Assembly: GCA_934178345.1 (NCBI GenBank)
Contig: CAKPQG010000028.1
Span: 1-25,293, forward strand
Source: an uncultured Dialister sp.
Lineage (GTDB): Bacteria > Bacillota > Negativicutes > Veillonellales > Dialisteraceae
DNA length: 25,293 nt
Reading direction: 5' to 3'
Shown one piece after another: positions 7,102 through 13,381 of this stretch. The position numbers were made by a program, and so were the translations under genes. The notes beneath the pieces were generated by a model. The model did not search any database, was not told where the DNA came from, and was given only the letters and a program-made list of their open reading frames with translations. Position 1 is the stretch's first letter. Each line of letters begins with the position of its first letter.

Positions 7102-7617
7102 ATGGAATTTGATCAGGTACTTGCACTTCGTAAATCTGTCCGCTCTTACACGGATGAGCCTGTTTCCCAGGAAGATCTGGAAGCGCTGGTGAAAGCGGCG
7201 CTCGCTTCTTCTGTCGGAAAGCACAATGATGCGGGCTATGCCCTTTGTGTCGTGACGGACCCTTCGCTGCTCTCTGCCATTGACAAAGAAGCCGAAGAAA
7301 AGCTCGGCAAGCCGCATATGTTTTTTGAGGCACCGGCGCTCATTTTCATCTGCGAGACGAAGGAGGCATTTGATTACCTGAAGGAATTCGACGCCGGCAT
7401 CATCGCTGAACATATCCACCTGAAAGCCTCCGATCTCGGCCTTGGCTCTGTCGTCCTCTACGGTTTCATCCGTCATCTGGGACATGATGCGGACTATGTG
7501 AAAGCCCTCGGCCTTCCGGAAGGCACCTATCCGCTCCTCGCCGTCGCGGTCGGTCACAGCCGCGTGGCGAAGATGGAGCGCAAGGGCGATCGCGTGTTTG
7601 AAGTGATTTATAGATAA
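7102..7617 (+). CDS. Nitroreductase-family flavoprotein
   Basis: This 171-residue protein has the nitroreductase-like fold signature. RKSVRSYTDEPVSQEDLEALVKAALAS near the N-terminus supplies the FMN-phosphate contacts seen across the family. A central HIHLKASDLGLGSVVLYGF segment follows, then LPEGTYPLLAVAVGHS near the end. Such enzymes are FMN-dependent NAD(P)H oxidoreductases, and the physiological substrate cannot be read from sequence. It is at the short end of the family but looks complete. The start at 7102 follows AAGGAGG. It is flanked by a heptamer array upstream and by the T-box promoter downstream, so it is probably transcribed alone. Confidence 0.9.
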   Translation: MEFDQVLALRKSVRSYTDEPVSQEDLEALVKAALASSVGKHNDAGYALCVVTDPSLLSAIDKEAEEKLGKPHMFFEAPALIFICETKEAFDYLKEFDAGIIAEHIHLKASDLGLGSVVLYGFIRHLGHDADYVKALGLPEGTYPLLAVAVGHSRVAKMERKGDRVFEVIYR

Positions 7618-7650
7618 AGAAGCGTCACTCTGTATTTCCTAAAAAAACAT

Positions 7651-7679
7651 TTGACATTTCTTCTGCGCTATGCTACCCT
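7651..7679 (+). promoter_or_regulatory. Promoter of the T-box leader
   Basis: TTGACA at 7651-7656, a 17-nt spacer and TACCCT at 7674-7679 preceded by TGC, an extended -10. Transcription would start near 7686, just before the T-box stem I. Confidence 0.75.
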
Positions 7680-7689
7680 ATGTTCATCG

Positions 7690-7948
7690 ATAAGTGCTAT
7701 GAAGAAAAGAGTAGTCAATCGGAAGACGGTCAAGCGAGTCCGGAGAGTGAGAGCGGACACGGATAGGATGATGAAGTGCATTTCTGAGCATGTAAGGCTG
7801 AAACGACAGTAGGTCTTCCGGGAGCTCCCGATACAGAGCCAGAGGTTTGTTAGAACCTTGTAAGGTATGCTTGGCGACAGGTATATGAAATTGGGTGGAA
7901 ACACGAAGCTACGGCTCTCGTCCCTTAGGGGACGGGAGCTTTTTGTTT
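7690..7948 (+). promoter_or_regulatory. T-box leader, probably sensing uncharged tRNA-Cys
   Basis: The leader has the T-box landmarks in order: AGAGTAGT (7708-7715), AGCGAG bulge (7733-7738), an apical hairpin with GTGAGAG (7747-7753), a specifier-loop segment GAAGTGCATTTCTGAGC (7773-7789), AGTAGG (7808-7813), the T-box core GGGTGGAAACACG (7893-7905) and a terminator. Aligning the specifier segment base for base with my recollection of the glyQS T-box places the specifier codon at 7777-7779, TGC, cysteine. The antiterminator bulge TGGA (7896-7899) would pair with a tRNA whose discriminator base is U, as in tRNA-Cys. The terminator stem pairs 7914-7924 with 7929-7939, followed by a T-run at 7940-7944. 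Confidence 0.9.
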
Positions 7949-7969
7949 TGGAAGAAAGGATGAGGAAGA

Positions 7970-8083
7970 ATGGGTCAGCTGATCGCAAGAGAATTTAGTG
8001 AATTGAAATGGGGTCTGGCAGGCTGCCTGCTTTTCCTCGGCATCTCTTCGCCGGCTTTCCATCAGTTTTACGAGAAATCATGA
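7970..8083 (+). CDS. Small ORF, 37 residues, single hydrophobic segment
   Basis: Directly after the T-box terminator an ORF begins with MGQLIAREFSELKWGLAGCL, continues through a hydrophobic stretch (about residues 19-34) and ends in HQFYEKS. AAAGGA at 7955-7960 gives a 9-nt spacing to the ATG. It could be a small single-pass membrane protein co-regulated with the binding protein 73 nt downstream, a leader peptide, or a gene remnant. I do not recognise a family, and the short length makes the call uncertain. Confidence 0.4.
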   Translation: MGQLIAREFSELKWGLAGCLLFLGISSPAFHQFYEKS

Positions 8084-8156
8084 TGGCGGTCAGAAGTCAG
8101 AGGGCCAGCCGTAAATCAAGTCTTTCGTATATCATTTACTCAAGGAGGAACACATC

Positions 8157-9011
8157 ATGAAAACATCTCTGAAATTTGCTGCCATCGCTGCTGCTGCAGC
8201 TCTTTCCATCGGACTTCTCGCCGGCTGCGGCGGAGATCAGAAGGCCGCTTCTTCCAAGGCTGCATCCGCTGACGGCAAGACATCGGTGAAGCTGGTGCTC
8301 TCGAGCACGGAGCGTCCGCTTTCCTGGGCTGATGAAAATGGCAAGCTGCAGGGCTATGAATATGATATCTGGCAGGAAGTCAATAAGAACCTGAAGTCCT
8401 ACCACCTGGATATCCAGGCCGTCCCGCCGGAAACCCAGGACGTCATGATGGAGTCCGGCGATGCGAAGGTCGCTTCCGGCGGCTACTATCGCACACCGCG
8501 TCGTGAAAAGGACTACATCGTCCCGAAGACACCGATCGGCGTTTCCTCTGTCGAAGTGTACATGAGCAAGGAAAATGCAGCGAAGTACAAGAGCCTCGAG
8601 GATGTAGTGAAGGGCGGCGGCAAGCTGGTACCGAACACTCCGAATGGCGGTATCTACAAAGTCCTGACCGACTGGAATGCAGCGCATGATAACCTTCTGA
8701 AGGAAGTACCGATCCAGGACGGCCTCACTCCGGCGGAACGCCTGACTTCTCTGAAGAATGGCCAGTATGATGCACTGGTGTACCCGAATAACCTCGGCGT
8801 GGAAGATATCGCGAAGGCGATGAATTTCGAGATCGTTTCTCTGGTTAAGCCGATCAAAGTCAATGAGACTGTAGTCATCGTGAACAAGAATGAACAGAAG
8901 CTCGCCGATGAGATCGAAGCCGCTCTCGAAAAACTCTCCAAGGATGGCACGCTGAAGAAGATTTCCGAAAAGTGGTATCACAGAGATCTCTTCGATCAGC
9001 TGAAGAAATAA
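8157..9011 (+). CDS. Amino-acid ABC transporter substrate-binding lipoprotein (family 3), probably cysteine/cystine
   Basis: This 284-residue protein has a lipoprotein signal peptide with lipobox LLAG-C (lipidated Cys24), then an Ala/Ser/Lys-rich linker. The mature domain follows the family 3 solute-binding pattern, with WADENGKLQGYEYDIWQEVN near the start and a second lobe ending in LSKDGTLKKISEKWYHRDLF. Family members deliver amino acids to an ABC permease. None is adjacent here, so the permease and ATPase must be elsewhere. The ligand is inferred from the upstream T-box, whose specifier codon and discriminator pairing both point to cysteine. AAGGAGG precedes the start. No terminator is obvious after the stop; a repeat mosaic follows. 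Confidence 0.9.
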   Translation: MKTSLKFAAIAAAAALSIGLLAGCGGDQKAASSKAASADGKTSVKLVLSSTERPLSWADENGKLQGYEYDIWQEVNKNLKSYHLDIQAVPPETQDVMMESGDAKVASGGYYRTPRREKDYIVPKTPIGVSSVEVYMSKENAAKYKSLEDVVKGGGKLVPNTPNGGIYKVLTDWNAAHDNLLKEVPIQDGLTPAERLTSLKNGQYDALVYPNNLGVEDIAKAMNFEIVSLVKPIKVNETVVIVNKNEQKLADEIEAALEKLSKDGTLKKISEKWYHRDLFDQLKK

Positions 9012-9029
9012 GGGGAAACGGGTTCAGTC

Positions 9030-9215
9030 TGATGGATTTCGGGGTAGCCCATGGGGCGTGCCGCCCATGGATTGCGGATGAAAGCTTGGCTCGAATGAGG
9101 AATTAGGAATGAGGAATTAGGAATGAAGGTGGCGGCTTCGCCGCGAGTATATATGGGGCGATGCCCGAAAGTAGCATTCAAGTCACCAGTCACTCGAGGC
9201 TCCCCATCCATGGTC
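9030..9215. repeat. Intergenic repeat mosaic after the solute-binding protein
   Basis: In order: GTAGCCCATGGGGC (9045-9058), the GATGAAAGCTTGGCTC module (9077-9092), four GGAATTA/GGAATGA heptamers (9096-9125), GGCGGCTTCGCCGC (9130-9143), TATATATGGGGCGATGCCCG (9147-9166), then inverted GTGACTG units ending in the CTCGAGGCTCC junction (9180-9203). This is one of the cleanest examples of the composite order. Apart from the promoter and hairpin listed separately, the rest of the 308-nt spacer holds nothing I recognise. Confidence 0.85.
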
Positions 9216-9256
9216 GCCAATCGCTTTTATCAAACCCATTTTCCACTATCATTCCC

Positions 9257-9308
9257 TATAATAATGTAATAAAATAAGGAGGGGCAGGAATGCCCCTCTT
9301 GTTTTTTT
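9257..9308 (+). promoter_or_regulatory. -10 element and terminator-like hairpin just upstream of the M20 peptidase
   Basis: TATAAT at 9257-9262 would start RNA near 9269, though no convincing -35 is visible. A hairpin GAGGGGCA/TGCCCCTC (9279-9286 with 9291-9298, loop GGAA) is followed by seven Ts (9302-9308). The peptidase Shine-Dalgarno GGAGG begins two bases later, at 9310. It could terminate read-through from the left, act as a 5' stabilising hairpin, or be an attenuator. Confidence 0.6.
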
Positions 9309-9319
9309 CGGAGGTACAT

Positions 9320-10663
9320 ATGGAACATACAGAATATATCGCCCACTTGCAGGGCATCGTCCAGATCCCGACCGTTTCCTCGGTCAATGATGCCAGCACG
9401 GACTGGAGCGAGTTTGACAGGCTGCATCAGTTTCTGCAGGAAGCCTATCCTTTGATTTTTGAAAAGCTCGAAGTCACGACCATCGGGAAGGCAAGTCTGC
9501 TTTTCCACTGGAAGTCATCGCATGCGGAAAAGCAGCCGGTCATTTTCATGGCGCATCAGGATGTAGTGCCTGCGCCGCATGAAGAGCAGTGGAGTTATCC
9601 GCCCTTTGCCGGCGAGATCGCCGATGGATGCCTCTATGGACGTGGCGCAGAGGACTGCAAGTCGGTCCTGACATCGGAAATGGATGCGATCACAGAGCTT
9701 TTGGAAGAAGGCTTTGATCCTGATTTTGATATCTATCTGTCGTTTGGTCACGATGAAGAGGTGCAGTGTACCGATGACAAGAAGGGCTCTGTACTGGCGG
9801 CGAAGTATCTCGAAGACCACGGTGTCAAGGCGTACTGTATTTTCGATGAAGGCGGGCATGTGGAAGCTGTCGGATATCATGGAAATGAACGTCCCGTGGC
9901 GCTGGTGGGACTGGCAGAAAAAGCACCGAATGAATATGTCCTCTATAAGGATGGGGCAGGCGGTCATGCCAGCAAACCGGGGAAAGGGACCGTGCTGGGG
10001 GATGTCGCTCGCGCAATGGCAGCCGTCGAAGCGCATCCGATGCCGTATCGCCTGACCCCGCTCGTGAAAGCGCACCTGAAAGCGCTGGCGGAATCCGTCG
10101 CAGATAAGAAAGCCGCAAAGCTCTATGCGCACCCGAAGAAACACTGGGATGAACTGGTAAAGCTCGCGAAGAAAGACCGTGAGCTGGATGCCAAGCTCCA
10201 TACCACCTTCGCCGTGACCATGGCAGAAGCGAGCGCGCAGGCGAATGTTCTGCCCTCTCATGCGGAAGCCACGATGAGCGTCCGCATCCTGCAGGGGGAT
10301 ACGGTGGAATCGGTCAAGCACTATCTGGAGTCCATCATGCCCTGTGATGTAGAGGTGAAAGCGACTTTCGCGGAGGATCCGAAGCCGGCCGGCAGTGTCG
10401 AGAGTGAAGCATACCATCTGATGAGCGAGACCATCTATGATATCTTCGGCAAAGATACCCTCATCGTGCCAAACCTCATGCTGGGGGCGTCTGACTCCAG
10501 AAATTACGCAAAGGTATCGGATAATGTCTTCCGCTTCAGTGGCCGCCTGAAAACGGAGCAGTGGGGTGAAGCCCACCAGGTCGATGAACGCATGCCGATC
10601 GAGCATCTTGGCGTGCCGGTTCAGTTCTTCAAGGCATTTTTGAAAAAGTATAGTGAGAAGTGA
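9320..10663 (+). CDS. M20-family metallopeptidase (carboxypeptidase/dipeptidase-like)
   Basis: A 447-residue zinc-dependent hydrolase of the M20/M25/M40 group. Signature residues are present: FMAHQDVVP (metal H79, catalytic-site D81), GRGAEDCK (bridging D112), GHDEEV (E146, E147), CIFDEGG (D176) and a C-terminal histidine in GEAHQVDERM. The insertion between the catalytic halves (GGHASKPGKGTVLGDVARAM onward) is the usual lid/dimerisation domain. Likely substrates are short peptides or N-acyl amino acids; the exact one is not readable. It lacks a signal peptide, so it is cytoplasmic. An upstream ATG at 9290 lies inside a hairpin; the ATG at 9320 follows CGGAGG and is preferred. Its TGA lies inside a GTGATTA heptamer. 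Confidence 0.93.
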   Translation: MEHTEYIAHLQGIVQIPTVSSVNDASTDWSEFDRLHQFLQEAYPLIFEKLEVTTIGKASLLFHWKSSHAEKQPVIFMAHQDVVPAPHEEQWSYPPFAGEIADGCLYGRGAEDCKSVLTSEMDAITELLEEGFDPDFDIYLSFGHDEEVQCTDDKKGSVLAAKYLEDHGVKAYCIFDEGGHVEAVGYHGNERPVALVGLAEKAPNEYVLYKDGAGGHASKPGKGTVLGDVARAMAAVEAHPMPYRLTPLVKAHLKALAESVADKKAAKLYAHPKKHWDELVKLAKKDRELDAKLHTTFAVTMAEASAQANVLPSHAEATMSVRILQGDTVESVKHYLESIMPCDVEVKATFAEDPKPAGSVESEAYHLMSETIYDIFGKDTLIVPNLMLGASDSRNYAKVSDNVFRFSGRLKTEQWGEAHQVDERMPIEHLGVPVQFFKAFLKKYSEK

Positions 10664-10995
10664 TTAGGGGCTAGGGATTAGTAAATCTCGGCAGCTGTGC
10701 GAATGGCATTCTCGTATCGTCATTTCGCGCGAAGTCGAGAAATCTTTTTTGCAGAACGATAAACGATGGATGTGTGAAAGCAGGGATGAGTGGCTAGGGA
10801 TTAGGAGCCTCAAGTGACTGGTAGCTAGTGACTGGTGACTTAAATACCGCCTTCGGGCATCGCCACTATTTATACTCCGCGGTGCTTCTGCTTTTTATGC
10901 GCCGCACCACCATTCCTAATTCCTAATTCCTGATTCGCGCCAAGCTTTCATTCATAATCAGTGGACGGAGCCGCCCGAGGGGCTAATCCTATCCA
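10660..10995. repeat. Intergenic repeat mosaic between the M20 peptidase and dus
   Basis: This ~375-nt spacer has no gene. GTGATTA, GGGGCTA and GGGATTA units start on the stop codon (10660-10680). The GTCATTTCG...GAGAAATCTTT module is at 10710-10750, with a tail containing GATAAACGATGGATGTGTGA. GTGGCTA and GGGATTA, the GGAGCCTCAA junction and GTGACTG/GTAGCTA units run 10791-10842. The CCGCGGTGC...GCGCCGC palindrome is at 10877-10905, ATTCCTA heptamers at 10912-10930 and the AGCTTTCATTCATAATCA module at 10943-10985. Confidence 0.85.
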
Positions 10996-11039
10996 TATTT
11001 CCAAACAACTATCAAACAACAATTATTCGGAGAATCAAC

Positions 11040-12035
11040 ATGTACAAGAAACCAAGCATCGGCGGCGTCGAGCTGGACGGCTGGGCGCTGCTCGCCCCGA
11101 TGGCGGGCGTGAGTGATCTCGCGTATCGCGTCATCGCCCACCGCATGGGAGCGGCACTGACGACAGCGGAAATGGTCAGTGCCAAGGGCCTGTATTATAA
11201 AAATGAAAAGACCGAAGATATGCTGAAGATCGATCCCGGCGAGCACCCAGTCGCGCTGCAGCTCTTCGGGAGCGATCCGGAGATCATGGCGCTCGGTGCG
11301 AAGGAAATGGAAAAGGCAGGGCCGGACATCATCGATATCAATATGGGCTGCCCCATGCAGAAGGTGGTCAAGAATGGTGATGGTTCTGCACTGATGAAGA
11401 ATATCCCGCTGGCCCAGTCTATCGTGAAGGCGATGGCAGAGGCCGTCCATGTGCCGGTCACCGTGAAAATGCGTCTCGGGTGGTCGCGGGACACGGAGAA
11501 CTGCATAGAGCTTGCACGGGCGGTCGAAGAAGCTGGCGCTGCCGCGATCACCGTGCATGGCAGGACGCGGGAGGACTTCTATCAGGGAAAGGCTGACTGG
11601 GCGATGATTGCGAAGGTGGTGTCTGCCGTACACATCCCGGTAATCGGCAATGGTGACGTGGTGGACGGGCCATCGGCCAAGCGTCTTATGGAAGAAACGG
11701 GCTGCGCTGCGGTCGCGATCGGCCGCGCAGCGTGGGGGAATCCGTGGATTTTCAAAGCTGTCGATACCTATCTGGAGACGGGGGAAATCATGGATCCACC
11801 CTCTTGGGAAATGCGCCTTGCGATGTCGCGGGAGCATCTCCACGGTCTTGTCCTTGAGAAGGGAGAGTATGCGGCGGTCCGCGAGATGCGTGCGCATGCA
11901 AGCCGCTATTTCAATGGCCTGCCACAGGCGACGGCGCTTCGTCGCGAGATCATGAAGGCATTGACGGAAAAGGAATATAATGACACGCTCGATGCGTATG
12001 AAGAGGAGAAGGGGCTCCGAGTGACTGGTAGCTAG
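11040..12035 (+). CDS. dus: tRNA-dihydrouridine synthase, DusB-like
   Basis: This FMN enzyme reduces specific uridines in tRNA to dihydrouridine. The 331-residue protein has the Dus TIM barrel: LLAPMAGVSDLAYR at the N-terminus, DINMGCPMQKVVKNGDGSAL with the active-site Cys104, VTVKMRLGW, ITVHGRTREDFYQGKADW and PVIGNGDV. Overall it looks most like the DusB branch common in Firmicutes. The start at 11040 follows CGGAGA. The reading frame runs into a heptamer array: the last residues (RVTGS) and the TAG stop come from GTGACTG and GTAGCTA units, so the native C-terminus was probably altered by the repeat. Confidence 0.95.
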   Translation: MYKKPSIGGVELDGWALLAPMAGVSDLAYRVIAHRMGAALTTAEMVSAKGLYYKNEKTEDMLKIDPGEHPVALQLFGSDPEIMALGAKEMEKAGPDIIDINMGCPMQKVVKNGDGSALMKNIPLAQSIVKAMAEAVHVPVTVKMRLGWSRDTENCIELARAVEEAGAAAITVHGRTREDFYQGKADWAMIAKVVSAVHIPVIGNGDVVDGPSAKRLMEETGCAAVAIGRAAWGNPWIFKAVDTYLETGEIMDPPSWEMRLAMSREHLHGLVLEKGEYAAVREMRAHASRYFNGLPQATALRREIMKALTEKEYNDTLDAYEEEKGLRVTGS

Positions 12036-12200
12036 TGACTGGTGACTAGGGATTAGGGATTAGGAGCCGCTTGTGATTTGAATGCTGCATTCGGGCATCG
12101 CCTCATATATTCTCGGAGAAGCCGGCTCCTTCATTCCTGATTTCCATTCCTCATTTCTCATTAGAGCAGAGCTTTCATTCACCATCGATGGAGAGTATGC
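12021..12200. repeat. Heptamer array at the dus stop codon plus mosaic
   Basis: Six in-register units (GTGACTG, GTAGCTA, GTGACTG, GTGACTA and two GGGATTA) run from 12021 to 12062. Then come GCATTCGGGCATCGCC (12085-12102), TTCCTGATTTCC-like units (12133-12160) and the AGAGCAGAGCTTTCATTCA module (12163-12182). The rest of the stretch to the purine promoter holds a weak TTGCAT/TATATG promoter candidate (12265-12292) and nothing else I recognise. Confidence 0.8.
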
Positions 12201-12320
12201 CCTACGAGCTTGTCATGTGAGTGAGAATAATGTTGGATGAGAATTTCTGAAATTCACTTTACGCTTGCATTATATTTTACAATTTGTATATGTAAGAGGG
12301 CGCAGAAGCGCTCGATATCA

Positions 12321-12349
12321 TTGACAAGAGAAAATAGAAATATTAGAAT
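12321..12349 (+). promoter_or_regulatory. Promoter of the purine cluster
   Basis: TTGACA at 12321-12326, a 17-nt spacer and TAGAAT at 12344-12349. This is near-consensus and would start transcription near 12356, leaving a leader of about 290 nt before purE. I saw no PurR box or guanine riboswitch core. Confidence 0.82.
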
Positions 12350-12443
12350 GATTAAGGATATTTCATGGTTGAGAGGGATACGAATAGATGGCTTGTGCAA
12401 TAGAAGGGCGCAGGCTTTTTCTATCGTTCAGGAGGGAGCAAAG

Positions 12444-12587
12444 ATGTCGGACATCAGCTGGCTTTGCGGAAACAAGTGCCACATGGCAGGCATGCGTGCG
12501 TCCTTGTGTCTTTGCCATGTCATCCTTATAAGAGTATTTCGTAGAAAACTCCTTTGTAGAGGAGCTGTGCGTCTGATGCACAGCTGA
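12444..12587 (+). CDS. Possible 47-residue leader ORF of the purine cluster
   Basis: Within the purE leader an ATG at 12444 is preceded by AGGAGGGAG (12430-12438), a stronger ribosome binding site than many real genes here have. The ORF encodes 47 residues, beginning MSDISWLCGNKCHMAGMRAS, with six cysteines, three of them paired or near-paired (LCGNKC, LCLC), and a basic C-terminal third. The TGA at 12585-12587 overlaps the 3' arm of the inner terminator stem, so a ribosome finishing the ORF would disturb that hairpin. It could be a regulatory leader peptide or a small metal-binding protein. It contains no Gln, so simple glutamine attenuation is unlikely. No family is recognised. Confidence 0.45.
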   Translation: MSDISWLCGNKCHMAGMRASLCLCHVILIRVFRRKLLCRGAVRLMHS

Positions 12588-12611
12588 TTTGCAGAGGAGT
12601 ATTTTTGTTTT
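12548..12611 (+). terminator. Terminator/attenuator-like structure before purE
   Basis: An inner stem AGCTGTGC/GCACAGCT (12563-12570 with 12578-12585) is enclosed by ACTCCT (12548-12553) and AGGAGT (12595-12600), followed by TTTTTGTTTT. A competing short hairpin can form between CTCCT (12549-12553) and AGGAG (12560-12564). Alternative pairings plus a T-run before the first structural gene are the usual picture of attenuation. Confidence 0.65.
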
Positions 12612-12643
12612 ATGGCGCATGCCATAAGAGGGAGGAAATCATC

Positions 12644-13135
12644 ATGCATGTAGGGATTGTTATGGGGAGTGATTCCGATCTGCCAGTCATGAAGAAGGCA
12701 TTTTCCATTCTTGACGACTTCGGGGTCACTTATGACGTGACGATCGCATCGGCTCACCGCACGCCGAAAAAGCTCGCAGACTTTGTAGCCGCGGAAGAAG
12801 AAAAGGGCGTCGGCGCCTTCATCGCAGGCGCTGGTATGGCGGCTGCTCTTCCGGGCGTCGTAGCCAGCCTGACACTGAAGCCGGTCATCGGCGTACCGCT
12901 TTCCGGTGCGAAGCTCGACGGTATGGATGCGCTTTTCTCTATCGTGCAGATGCCTTCCGGGATCCCGGTCGCTACAGTGGCGATCGATGGCACCAAGAAT
13001 GCAGCATTCCTCGCTGTAGAAATCGGTGCGGTATCTGATCCGGAGCTTTTCCAGAAATACAAAGCCTATCGTGAAAAGGCAGCCAAAGAAATTTTTGAAA
13101 AAGACGCAAAACTGCAGAAGGAATTAGGAAAATAA
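12644..13135 (+). CDS. purE: 5-(carboxyamino)imidazole ribonucleotide mutase / AIR carboxylase PurE
   Basis: PurE forms CAIR in purine synthesis. The 163-residue protein has MGSDSD (7-12), SAHRTP with catalytic His38, and VQMPSGIPVATVAI, all of the class I (N5-CAIR mutase) type. In the nucleotide-loop motif, class I enzymes read AGAGGAAHLPG; here it is AGAGMAAALPG, so the usual histidine is Ala68. No purK, the partner that makes N5-CAIR, lies next to it. The start at 12644 follows GAGGGAGGAA. It is the first gene of the purine cluster, and a GGGTTCA-type heptamer stretch begins within a few bases of its stop. Confidence 0.95.
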   Translation: MHVGIVMGSDSDLPVMKKAFSILDDFGVTYDVTIASAHRTPKKLADFVAAEEEKGVGAFIAGAGMAAALPGVVASLTLKPVIGVPLSGAKLDGMDALFSIVQMPSGIPVATVAIDGTKNAAFLAVEIGAVSDPELFQKYKAYREKAAKEIFEKDAKLQKELGK

Positions 13136-13136
13136 G

Positions 13137-13333
13137 GTTGATGGGTTCAGGGTTCAAGGTTCAGGCTGGTGGTGCGGCGCATAAAAAAGAAGTGCCGCGG
13201 AGTATAGATGGTGGCGATGCCCGAAGGTGGCATTTCAGTCACTAGTCACAAGTCACTAGTCACTCGAGGCTCCTAATCCCTAATCCCTAATCCCTAATCC
13301 CTAATCCCTAATCCCTAGTGACTAGTCACTAGT
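13137..13333. repeat. Repeat mosaic between purE and purC, with six GGGATTA units on the minus strand
   Basis: GGGTTCA units (13142-13164) are followed by a GCGGCGC...GTGCCGC palindrome (13172-13199) and GGCGATGCCCG (13212-13222). GTGACTA units inverted lie at 13236-13262, then the CTCGAGGCTCC junction. Six inverted GGGATTA units (13274-13315, CCC tracts every 7 nt at 13278, 13285, 13292, 13299, 13306 and 13313) follow, then GTGACTA/GTCACTA. No gene and no clear promoter is present. Confidence 0.9.
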
Positions 13334-13381
13334 CTTACTATGATTGAATAAACGATACGAAGTTCAAAAGGAGAATACCAA

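Noticed and set aside
12356..12643. Guanine, PRPP or ZTP riboswitch before purE
   Set aside because: I looked for the conserved cores of these classes and did not find them; the leader is reported as unclassified instead.
13236..13333. CRISPR array
   Set aside because: Units are 7 bp with no spacers; this is a tandem heptamer array.
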